From positions 407,001-471,000 of the forward strand of contig JAGTXO010000019.1 of assembly GCA_019448385.1 (NCBI GenBank): a stretch of 64,000 nucleotides of DNA, given 5' to 3'. Below are positions 36,301 to 47,300 of the stretch, piece after piece (positions within the stretch are counted from its first letter, which is position 1; each line of letters opens with the position of its first letter). The position numbers and the translations under genes were made by a program. Below the pieces are notes generated by a model. The model was not told the DNA's origin. It ran no database searches and saw nothing but the letters and a program-made list of their open reading frames with translations. The DNA comes from Diacronema lutheri (lineage: Eukaryota; Haptophyta; Pavlovophyceae; Pavlovales; Pavlovaceae).

Positions 36301-36753
36301 CAGCGGGCGGCCGCTCTGCGATGCGGTGAGGAGCGGCAGGTTTGCGCGCACCGCCATCGTCTCGTTGAGCAGCACTTCGCACAGGTCGACGAGGATGTCC
36401 AGCGCGGTGCACGCGGCCGAGCCGACGACGACGTCAGTGAGCGAGAAGCGGATCGGGATCATGACGACCTCGTAGGTGAGCAGCCAGAGGCGCAGGTCGC
36501 GCAGCAGGAGTGCGAGCGCGAGGCACGGATTCTTCTGCGTCAGCTCCTCCGCCACCGCGTTTGGCCCCACCGTCCGCTCCGCGTCGGCGACGAGCACGGT
36601 CCGCCAGCGCACCGACCGGCGCGAGCCGGATGGCGCCACGCGGCCCGAACGCTTCGCGTCGAGCTTGAGGATGCCCGCGCCGCTCGGCGCAGGCAATGCC
36701 GCGTGCTCCGCCTCGCCTTCCGGCGCGACGCGTGCTACGCTCGCGCGCGGCAT
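27342..36753 (-). CDS. giant two-module cyclic-nucleotide-binding-domain / ankyrin channel
   Basis: Six exons on the minus strand: 36753-35833, 35674-35384, 35272-30478, 30388-28809, 28692-28006, 27875-27342; about 2,935 aa with phases agreeing at every junction. Module 1: six transmembrane segments (~90-370), pore AAFGYS/DVILTHIDEAV, S6 (LAISFLQIVFYAYVLGTLF), CNBD-like fold (GPGQVVGELAFFAGIPQPYT), then ankyrin repeats (SRTALHIAASVGHVAVMSLL, LRIGLHFAAADGNVRVAEYL, GRTALHYAALSGSDSTVTLL). An ~800-residue low-complexity linker follows, with a degenerate EF-hand-like FDPSGIGAIEL. Module 2 (from ~1795): S4 QFRVVRLVSARYVLR, pore MTTMGTDQLPANLTEMW, CNBD (YGVGETLDDVAFIF), ankyrin repeats (RTALHLGACGGSVQVIRLLI, GRTPLHVAVSCKRVSAVHFL). 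The layout matches plant AKT-type channels in duplicate. The start is uncertain: MPRASVARVAPE at 36753 was chosen, but an upstream exon (MLIKWKQMAPSKAVRYF) is possible. Ion selectivity is unknown because both filters depart from TxGYGD. Confidence 0.85.
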
Positions 36754-36959
36754 GCTCGTTACCAAACGCCCACGAGGGGGCGTACAGGCGTGCAAGCAAA
36801 TTGCGGAGCGTGGTGAAATAACGGACAGCTTTACTCGGCGCCATTTGCTTCCACTTGATTAGCATCGTCAAAAGCGAAAGCGCGTCTTGTGAGGAGAATC
36901 TAGACGCACCTCGAGGCCGCTTGCCTGCAGCCGCTGACGCGGCGCGCCTCGACGGCTGA
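36754..36959. promoter_or_regulatory. divergent promoter region between the channel and MHYT genes
   Basis: 206 bp between the chosen starts of two divergent membrane-protein genes. It includes less GC-rich words near 36800-36900. No TATA-like box is evident. Part of it may be 5' exon of the channel gene. Confidence 0.4.
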
Positions 36960-38219
36960 ATGTTCGCCGGCTGCCCAAGCGATGTGCTCGAGACACGCTG
37001 GGACAGCAACTTTATTGCGCTCGGCACGATGATCTCTGTCCTCTCCGCGTTCACCGGCCTGACGGTGCGACGCTCGGCGCGCGCGTCGCCGCCGCGCGCT
37101 CGCACGCGCCGCGCTGCCCTCACGCCCGCGCGCGGCGCCGTGCGTGCGCGCTCGCGCGCGGATGCAGACGGCCACATATGCATTCACAGTGCTCCGCCGG
37201 CCTGAGCTGCAGACGTGGTACAGCTTCTACTCGGTGAGCGCCGGGATCTCCATCGGCGGTGGCGCCATCTGGGTGATGCACTTTGTCGGTGCGCGCACGG
37301 CGCGCGCGCGCTCGGTCGCGGATCTGCGCGCAAAGTATGTCGAGCTCCGCCTTGCCGTGCCGCGCGAAGCCACGCGCGCGCCCTCACGCGCGCGCCGCGC
37401 CGCGCGCGCGCTCGGCTCGCGCGTGACGCAGGCATGCAGGCGCTCATCATGACGGTGCCGTGCACGGGGCAGGTCGTCCGCCACACGTTCAACATTGGCC
37501 TCACCTTCACGTCGCTCGTCGCCGCGTGCCTGATCGGCGGCATGTGCATGCGCCTCGTGATGCCCGCCGGCGGCACCGACGCTACGCCCGGGTCACCGGC
37601 CGCGTCGCCCTACTGGCGGCTGCCGTTCAAGCTGCGTGGCCACTCGCTCTACCTGGGCAAGTTCAAGCCGGCGCGCTTCGCCGCGGCGACGGTCGCGCTC
37701 GTCGCCGGCGTGTGCGTGATGCACAACATGGGCCTCATCGGCATGTACGGCCCGTACTGGACGCAGTACGACCCGGGGATCGTCTTCGCGTCGGCGGCCC
37801 TCGCGCTCGTAGCGTCTTCCGCTGGCCTCTTCATCGTCGTGCAGTGCGCGTACGTCGGTTCGGCGTGGTACTCGATCGTCGTGCGCGGCGTCGCCGCGCT
37901 CGTCATCGGCGGCGCCGTCAACGCGGTGCATTACGTGGGCATGACGGCCGCGAAGTACCACTACACCGGCGACCCGAGCGACAACCTGATGCACCACTTT
38001 GGGCCCAACGTGCCGCTGCAGGCGCTCGGCGTGCTGATGGCCGCGCTGCTCATCACCGTGGCGCAGCTGCTCGGCACGCACGCGCACATCGCGCACCTCG
38101 CGCACACGGTCACGATGGCCGCGAAGGTCGCGCCCGCGCCCACGTCGGCCGCGGCGACCTACGCGCCATTGGCCGCGTCCGCACGGGCCGCGGTGACGCT
38201 GCCAACGGCGTCCGCGTAG
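36960..38219 (+). CDS. MHYT-domain membrane sensor protein
   Basis: Three exons: 36960-37064, 37168-37288, 37432-38219; 337 aa with matching phases and GTGCG donors. Seven or so membrane segments carry the MHYT signature His/Met motifs on successive helices: WVMHFVG (split by intron 2), VMHNMGL and VHYVGMTA. The family is proposed to bind a metal such as copper at these residues and to sense O2, CO or NO; in bacteria it is fused to GGDEF/EAL domains, while here it stands alone. The C-terminus is short and Ala-rich. The start ATG begins MFAGCPSDVLETRWDSNFIA. The gene is divergent from the giant channel, so co-expression is possible. Ligand and partner are unknown. Confidence 0.85.
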
Positions 38220-38333
38220 CCGTGAATTTTGTGAACAGGAGGAACAATTTTTGAGAACCTGACAGGACTGATCAAGAGGACACAGGCTGGGTGATCAATC
38301 ACAAGGCGGCAAAGTCGGCCGGCCCCCAGCGGG

Positions 38334-41300
38334 ATGGAGGGCGCTACCCGCAACTTTGGCCAGAAGATTGATCTGTGCACGCGGATCCGCGACATCCTCG
38401 CCGCATACCCGGATGGCTCGTCCGTGCTCAAGGAGCTCCTCCAGAATGCGGACGACGCGGGCGCGTCCGAGTTTGAGCTACTGCTCGACCTGCGCGCGCA
38501 CGCGGCGGACGGGCTCGCAATGCCAGGAATCGCGCAGTTCCACGGGCCGGCCGTATACGCGTACAACAACGCCGAGTTCTCCGATACCGATCTCGGCGCG
38601 CGCGGCGCCGATCGTGCGCGCGCACCACCCGGCGTGCGCGCACGCACGCCGCTGACCGCATCGCGCGCCGCGCGCGCACGCGCGCCGGCGCGCTGCAGAG
38701 AGCATCCAACGCGTGGGCGGCTCGCTCAAGGCGGGTTCGGGCGTCAAGACGGGCCGCTTCGGCGTCGGCTTTTGCTCCGTGTACCACCTGACCGACCTCC
38801 CGTCCTTCTTGTCGCGCCAGTTTGTCGTCGTCCTCGACCCGCACTGCGCGCACCTGCCGGCCGCGTCCGCCGCCGAGCCGGGCAAGCTGATCGACTTCAC
38901 GCAGCTCGACGTGCGCAGCCCGCCGATCGCCGCGCAACTCGCGCCGTACGCTCACCTCTTCGGCTCGGGCGCGCTCGACGCTCCGTTCAGCGGCACGCTC
39001 TTCCGCCTGCCGCTTCGCACGGCCGCGCAGGCCGCCTCCTCGCGCATCTCGCCGCGCGCATACGACGCGGGCGCGGCCGCCGAGCTGCTCGCGCAGTTTG
39101 CGCGCGATGCGCCAACCGTCGGGCTATTTCTCACGCACGTCCGCTCGCTCAGAGCCTCGATCTGGCGCGAGGGCGCCGCCACGGCCGTGCCGATTGCCGC
39201 ATGCGAGCTGCGCGACGACGTGAGCGGCGGCGGCCTCGGTAGCCACCCCCTCTATCGCGCGCTCGGCGGCGGCGGCGGCGGCAGCGGCGGCGGCGGCGCG
39301 GCGGGTGGCGCGGGCGGGCTGGACGTGCGTCAGCTGCCCGAAGAGACCGCCGTCGCGCGTGTGCGCGTCCTCTCGCGCGCGCGCGACGTCGCAGGCGGCG
39401 GGGCCCGCACGGATCGATGGCTGCTCGTCCAAGCGATGGGCGGCGGCAGGGCGCGCGCGCTCTGTGTCGACGCCGAGGCGCTCGCGTACCGGCTCGTGCT
39501 GCTGCCGTGGGCGGGCGTGTGCGCGCGGCTGGGAGGCGGCGCTGCGGGCGGCGCCGTGCCCGGCCTCGCCTACTGCCAGCTGCCACTGCCCACGCGCACG
39601 GGCCTGCCCGTGCACGTGAACGCCTTCTTTGAGCTCTCGACCAACCGGCGCGACATCTGGCACGGCTCGGACATGGCGGGCGCGGGCGCGCTGCGCGCGC
39701 GGTGGAACGAGGCGCTCCTCGCCGACGTCGTCGCGCCCGCGTACGCGCGGCTGCTCGTCGAGGCGGAGCGCCTGCTCCGAGCGGACGATGCGCCGATCGC
39801 CAGCGCGCGCGCCGACTGCGCTGGGGGCACGGCCGCCGCGGACGGCGGGTATTACGCGCTGTGGCCGACGCACGTGCCGCCGCAGCCGTGGGGTCTAGTC
39901 GTCACCGCGCTGTATGCTCTCCTCCTCCCGCTGCCCGTCGTGCGCGTGTACGCGAGCGTCGCGGCGGACGCCGGCGCGGACGCCCGCGTCCGGCGCGCGT
40001 CCGCGGACGGCGGAGGCGACGCGGGCGCGGCTGCGGGTGGCGACGCCGCTCTGCCCAAGGCTATTTCGCCGCGCGCCGCGTGGTGGCTTGACGAAGCGCT
40101 GCTCGAACCCCGCGCCCACCCCGCCGGCACCGCGCTCGCTACGGACGCGCAGGGCGCCGCTGCACTGCTCGGAGCGCTCTCAGCGCTCGGCGTACCGTGC
40201 GCGCGCGCGCCGGACGCGGTGCGCGACCTGCTCGGCGTGGCGGCGGCGGCGGAGGGCGGGCTGCAGTGGTTGAGCGCGCCGGCCGTGCGCGCGCACGCGC
40301 GCGCGCGCGCCAAGTCGATCGCGGCCGTCGGACGTGCCGAACGGCTCGCGCTGCTGCGCGCGTGCGCCGCGGACCTCGGCGCGCCGGGCGGCGCGAGCGC
40401 GCGCGAGCTCGCCACCGAGCTGGCGGGGCTGCCGCTCGTGCCGCTCGCGGCGGGCGGCTGGGCCGAGTTGCACGCCGCGCCGCACGCCGACGACGGTGCG
40501 CGCGCGCTGCCGCTTCCGCCGCCGCCGCCGCTCTTCGTGTGCGAGGGCGGCGGCGATGCGAAGGAGCTTGCGCTCCTCGCGCGCGCGCCGCGCTCGGCGG
40601 TCGACGCGTGCGCGGACGCGCCCGCGGCGGGCGCGCTGCTGCTCGCGCTCGCGCGCTCGGGCGCCTTCTCGCTCTGCGCGCTCGGCGGGCCGGGCGAGGC
40701 GGGCGGGCGCGCGCTCGCGCGCGCGGCGCGCGCGTGCTTGCCAGCGGCGTGGGCTGGCGCGTCCGAGGCGGCGTGGGGTGGTGGCGAGGGCGACGGGCCG
40801 TCGGCCGAGTGGTTTGCGGCGGTGTGGGTCGTCGCCGCGCGGCCGAGCCCGCCCGCCGCGCTGCGCGAGCTCGAGGGCCTGCTGCTGCTCCCCACCGACG
40901 GCGGGCGCGTGTGCGCGCTGCGCGACATCGACGCGGCCGCCGGCCCGGCCGTGGTGCGCGACGCGCGTGGCGCGGGCGACGCGCTCGCGCGCTGCCTCGC
41001 CGCGGCGGGATGCGACGGGCTGCACGCGGCGGTCGCGCCCGCCGTGTGCGCGCACGCCGAGGCGGTCCGCTACGTGCACGAGCTGAGCGCGATTGGCGTG
41101 CTGCGCGCGATGCGCTGCGCAAGCGGCGGCGACGTGCACGTCGCGCACGACCGCGTTTCGCGCGGCGCGGGCGCGGCGGAGCGGCTGGCGTTCCGCCGGT
41201 TTGTGGGCGAGCGGCGCGGACTTGAGGAGCGCGCGCTGCTCGCCGAGCCGCGGCTGCTTGACCTGATGCGCGCGCTGCCCGTCTTCGAGACGTACCCGGC

Positions 41301-44300
41301 CGACGGCGCGGCTGACTGTGTGGTCGACGGCGTGGACGGCGGGCCGGCCGACGGCGCCACCTGCGGCGCGTTCGCGGCCTTTGCAGCGCTCGCGCCGCCG
41401 TGCGAGGGCGCGACACCGGTGCTGCGCTTGCCGCCGCCGGGCGCGCCGCCCGCGCTGCTCGGCGCGTCGCACGTGCGTTGCTCCCTCTCGTGCGACGGCC
41501 CGCTCGCGCGCCTCCTCGGCGTGCAGACACTCTCGCGCTCGGCGCTCTACCGCGGGGCGCTGCTGCCGCGCGTGCACGCGCTGCCCGCCGCGCAGCGCGA
41601 CGCGCTTGTCGGCGCGATGCTCGCCGAGCTGTCCGCGCTCGCGCGCGAGGACAACGGCTTCGTGGCCGAGGCGGCCGACGCGCGCTTCGTGCCGACCGCC
41701 GACGGCGGGCCGCCGCGCCAGCCGCGCGAGCTGTACCACCCGGACGTGGCGGAGGCGGCCGAGCTGTTTGGGCAGGGCGAAGGCTGCTACCCGGCGCGCG
41801 CGCTGTGGCACGGCGGTGACGCGCTCGGCGCGCTCGTGCGCCTCGGTCTACGCACCGCGCTCTCCGCCGACGCCGTGCTTGACGCCGCGCGCGCGCTCGA
41901 CGCGCTCGCGGCCCAGTCGCTTGAGCACGCGGATGGCGGGAGCGCGCGTGGCAACGGGGCAAGCGCGCTCGACGCCGGCGAGGTCGCGGCGGCGAGCGTG
42001 CGCGCGCGCGCGCTCGCCCTCGTCGCCTATGTCGATGCGCGCGCGCGTTCGTTGCTCGGCGATGGCGGCGTCGGCGTCGGCAGCGCTTCGGGCGCCGCGC
42101 GCACGCCGCTCGCGGCCGAGCTCGCGCGACTTCGCTGGATGCCTGTGCACTGCGTGCCACCCGCCGAAGCGGCGCATTTGCCGTGGCCCGCGCCCGGGCG
42201 CGGCGGTGCGCTCGCGCCCGTCGCCGCGCCCGCGCATTGCCGGCCGCGGCGCGACGCGGCGCTCGTCTCGGCGACGATGCGGCTCGCGGCCGTGGACGTG
42301 CACTCGGCCGAGCTGCGCGCGCTGCTGCGCTGGGACGCGCCGCCGCCGGCTGAGGCGCTGGTCGAGCAGCTCGCCGCGCTCGGCGCGGCGCACCCGCACG
42401 CCGCGCCCGCGCCCGGCACATCCGACGCCGACGCCGACGCCGGCGACGGCGTGGGTCGCGCGGGCGGCGGCGCGTTCCGGCAGGCGATGGCCACGGCTGT
42501 GCCCGCTATTTACGCCGCGCTCGACGCGGCCGTGCGCGACGGCCGGCTGCGCGCCGATGCGCTAGGCGCGCTCGCCGACGCGCCGGTCGTGTGGACGGGC
42601 GGCGCGTTCGCGCTTGCGCGCCTCGCTGCTGTGCGCTCGCCGATCGACGCGTCGCCCTTTCTCTCGGTCGTGCCCGCCGACCTCGCGTGCTTCGACGCGC
42701 TGCTCGCCGCGCTCGGCGTGCGCGAGCGCTTCTCGAGCGCGCAGCTCCTCGCCGCGCTGCACGCGCTGCGCGCGCATGCGGACGCGCGCGGCGCGCGCGG
42801 CGCGCTCGGCGCGCGCGAGCTCGAGCTGGCGCTCGGCGTGTGCGCGCTGCTCGGCAGCGGTGCGCACACGCCCCTGCCGATCGACGCCCCGGTCGCGCTG
42901 CTGCCCTCGGCAAGCTGCGCGCTCACCGACGCGCCTTTGCTCGTCTTTGACGATGCGCCGTGGCTCACGGACGGGCTCGCGGCCGGCGCGGCCGGCGCCG
43001 GCGCGTCCGGGGCCCTCGCCGGCACGTCCAGCGCCGCCGACGGCGGCGCGTCCGGCGTGCTGCCGGCCGCCGCGCTCGAGCTCGCGCGCGTGCACCCGCG
43101 GCTGTCCAACGCGACCGCCGAGGCGCTCGGCGCTCGCTCGCTCCGCCGCTGGCTGCTCGCGCGCACGTCTGACGCGGTCGCGCTCTCGCTGCCCGAGGGC
43201 GCCGAGGCGTTCGGGCAGCACGAGTGCCTCACCTCGCGGTTGCGCTCGATCCTGCAGCACTACGCCGACGGCGTGGGCATGCTGCACGAGCTCATCCAGA
43301 ACGCGGACGACGCGGGCGCGACGCGCGTGAGCCTCGTGCTCGACGAGCGCACGCACGGCACGCGTTCGCTGCTGCTGCCCGCGATGGCCGAGTGGCAGGG
43401 CCCCGCGCTGCTCTGCTACAACGACGCGCTCTTCGCGCCGTCCGACTTCGCCTCGCTCTGCGCGCTCGGCTCGGACCACAAGCTCGGCGCGGCGCACGCG
43501 ACGGGCCGCTTCGGTCTCGGCTTCAATGCGGTGTACCACCTGACCGATCTGCCGTCCATCCTGTCGGGCGAGCATCTCGTCCTTCTCGACCCGCACGCGA
43601 CGCACCTGCCCGGCGCGACCGCCGCGCAGCCGGGCCTGCGCGTGCGCTTTGCGGCCGGCGGGCTTGGCGCGCAGTTCCCCGATCAGGTCGCGCCGTACGC
43701 GGGCCTCTTCGGGTGCGGCGTCGGCGCGCGCTTCGACGGCACGCTCTTCCGCCTGCCCCTCCGCTCGGCGCGCGCGGCGGCCGCGTCGCAGATTAAGGCG
43801 GAGCCGTACGGTGCGGCCGAGGCGCACGCGCTCCTTCGCTCCCTCCTCCCGCGCGCGAGGCACACGCTGCTCTTCCTGCGCGCCGTCCGCTGCCTCGAGG
43901 TGTCGCGCATCGCTCCCGACGGCGGCGCGCCGCAGCTCCTCTTTCGAACGACGCGCGCGTGCGTGCGCGGCGACGAGCGCGCGCTCGAGCGCTTCGCGCC
44001 AGCGCCGCCCGGAGGAGGCACGCCGACGCGCGACGCGCTCTACGCCAAGCTCGCCGCCACGCCGGCCGCGCAGCTGCCGTCCGCCACGTACGAGCTCGAC
44101 CTCGCGCTCGAGCTCGGCGCCGCCGCCGCGCCCGACGACGGCGCGCCGCTCGGCGCATCGGACCGCGCCGCCGGCCGCGGCGAAGCCGCGCGCGCGGCGC
44201 GCGCCGACGGTGTCGACGACGGCGCGCGCGCCGGCGCCGAGCGGTGGCTTGTGTGCGCGTCCCTCGGCACGGGCGCGGGCCGCGCGCTCGAGACGTGCCT

Positions 44301-47300
44301 CTCGGCCGAAGGGCGCGCGCTCCGCCTCGTGCCCGCCGCGGCCGTTGCCGCGCGCGTGCGCGGCACCGACGCGGGCGGTGCGTGCGGAGCGGGCGGCAGC
44401 GGCGCACCGCTCGGCCTCGCCTTCTGCACGCTGCCGCTGCCTATGCGCACGGGCCTGCCCGTGCACGCGAACGCGCTCTTCGAGCTCGCGTCCAACCGGC
44501 GCAACCTGTGGGTCGGATCGGACATGGCGGGCGCGGGCGCGCTGCGCGCGCGGTGGAACGAGGCGCTCCTCGCCGACGTGCTCGCACCCGCGTACGCGCG
44601 GCTGCTCGTCGAGGCGGAGGCGCGCGGCGTCGACGCCCCGGCCGACGCCGTCGCGGGCGACGCGCACGTCGGCGCGGGCGCCGATGCGTCCGACGCCGCC
44701 TACTACGCGATGTGGCCGCACGACATCCCGGCGCAGCCTTGGGGGCTCGTCGCGAGCGCGCTCTACGCCGCGCTGCTTGACCTTGCCGTCGTGCGTGTCG
44801 AGGGGGGCGGCGGTGCCGTCTCGCCGCGCGCCGCGTGGTGGATCGACGTGGCGCTGCTCCGGCAGCTCCCACCGCCATCGCCGCCGGCACGCGAGCCGCG
44901 CGCCGAGCGCGAGCCGCGCGCCGAGCGCGAGCTCGCCGCCTCGCGCGACGATGGCGGCGCCGACGCGCAGGCGATCGCTGCGCTGCGACGCGCACTGCGC
45001 GCGCTCGGCGTGCCGTGCGCGCGCGCGCCGGACGCGGTGCGCGACCTGCTCGGCGTGGCGGCGGCGGCGGAGGGCGGGCTGCAGTGGTTGAGCGCGCCGG
45101 CCGTGCGCGCGCACGCGCGCGCGCGCGCCAAGTCGATCGCGGCCGTCGGACGTGCCGAACGGCTCGCGCTGCTGCGCGCGTGCGCCGCGGACCTCGGCGC
45201 GCCGGGCGGCGCGAGCGCGCGCGAGCTCGCCACCGAGCTGGCGGGGCTGCCGCTCGTGCCGCTCGCGGCGGGCGGCTGGGCCGAGTTGCACGCCGCGCCG
45301 CACGCCGACGACGGTGCGCGCGCGCTGCCGCTTCCGCCGCCGCCGCCGCTCTTCGTGTGCGAGGGCGGCGGCGATGCGAAGGAGCTTGCGCTCCTCGCGC
45401 GCTCGCCGCGCTCGGCGGTCGACGCGTGCGCGGACGCGCCCGCAGCGGGCGCGCTGCTGCTCGCGCTCGCGCGCTCGGGCGCCTTCTCGCTCTGCGCGCT
45501 CGGCGGGCCGGGCGAGGCGGGCGGGCGCGCGCTCGCGCGCGCGGCGCGCGCGTGCTTGCCAGCGGCGTGGGCTGGCGCGTCCGAGGCGGCGTGGGGTGGT
45601 GGCGAGGGCGACGGGCCGTCGGCCGAGTGGTTTGCGGCGGTGTGGGTCGTCGCCGCGCGGCCGAGCCCGCCCGCCGCGCTGCGCGAGCTCGAGGGCCTGC
45701 TGCTGCTCCCCACCGACGGCGGGCGCGTGTGCGCGCTGCGCGACATCGACGCGGCCGCCGGCCCGGCCGTGGTGCGCGACGCGCGTGGCGCGGGCGACGC
45801 GCTCGCGCGCTGCCTCGCCGCGGCGGGATGCGACGGGCTGCACGCGACGGTCGCGCCCGCCGTGTGCGCGCACGCCGAGGCGGTCCGCTACGTGCACGAG
45901 CTGAGCGCGATTGGCGTGCTGCGCGCGATGCGCTGCGCAAGCGGCGGCGACGTGCACGTCGCGCACGACCGCGTTTCGCGCGGCGCGGGCGCGGCGGAGC
46001 GGCTAGCGTTCCGCCGGTTTGTGGGCGAGCGGCGCGGACTTGAGGAGCGCGCGCTGCTCGCCGAGCCGCGGCTGCTTGACCTGATGCGCGCGCTGCCCGT
46101 CTTCGAGACGTACCCGGCCGACGGCGTGGTCGACGGCGTGGACGGTGGGCCGGCCGGCGGCACCACCGGCGGTGCGGCTGACGGCTTGGTCGACGGCGCC
46201 ACTGGCGGGCCGGCCGACGGCGCCACCTGCGGCGCGTTCGCGGCCTTTGCAGCGCTCGCGCCGCCGTGCGAGGGCGCGGCACCGGTGCTGCGCTTGCCGC
46301 CGCCGGGCGCGCCGCGCGCGCTGCTCGGCGCGTCGCACGTGCGCTGCTCCCTCTCGTGCGACGGCCCGCTCGCGCGCCTCCTCGGTGTGCAGACACTCTC
46401 GCGCTCGGCGCTCTACCGCGCGGCGCTGCTGCCGCGCGTGCACGCGCTGCCCGCCGCGCAGCGCGACGCGCTTGTCGGCGCGATGCTCGCCGAGCTGTCC
46501 GCGCTCGCGCGCGAGGACAACGGCTTCGTGGCCGAGGCGGCCGACGCGCGCTTCGTGCCGACCGCCGACGGCGGGCCGCCGCGCCAGCCGCGCGAGCTGT
46601 ACCACCCGGACGTGGCGGAGGCGGCCGAGCTGTTCGGCGCAGAGAGCTGCTACCCGGCGGGTCCGCTCAGGGCGCCGGCGGCGTGCGAGGCGCTCGTGCG
46701 CCTCGGCCTACGCACGCGGCTGGCCGGGTGGATGGCTGACGCCGTGCTCGATGCCGCGCGTCAGGTGGACGCGCTCGCGTGCGCGGCCGACGAGTCGGCG
46801 GAGCGTGGCGACGCGGGCGCGGCCGAGGCGTTGGCGCGCGCACACTCGCGCGCGACGGCGCTCTTCGCGTACGTCGACGCGCGCGCGGCCGAGCTGCTCG
46901 GCTCGACGAGCGGCGCGGGCGCGCGCGCGCCCGGTGGCGCGCAGCTCGTGCGGCCGGGCGCGGGGGGCGCGGCGGCCGCGCGCACGGCCGCACTCGGCCG
47001 CGCGCTTTGCCGCCTCCGGTGGGTGCCCGCGCTTGGCGCGCCGCCGGCGGGCGACGAGGCCCTGCCGTGGCCTGCGCGCGGCGGTCGCGCGCCGGCGCTG
47101 CCGACCGCGTGCCGCCCGGCGAGTGAGCGTTGGCTCGTCTCGGCGACGATGCGGCTCGCAACCGTGGACGTGCGCTCGGCCGAGCTGCGCGCGCTGCTGC
47201 GCTGGGACGCGCCGCCGCCGGCTGAGGCGCTGGTCGAGCAGCTCGCCGCGCTCGGCGAGCCGCCGCGCGGCGCGGCGTGGGCGCGCGCGCTGGCCGAGCT

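Noticed and set aside
39852-42421. Other long minus-strand frames across the sacsin exon
   Set aside because: Same reason: compositional shadows, with no start context or domain.
42562-45966. 1,134-codon minus-strand open frame inside the sacsin-like gene
   Set aside because: Antisense to recognisable sacsin repeats. Its Arg/Ala-rich composition is what antisense reading of this codon usage gives.
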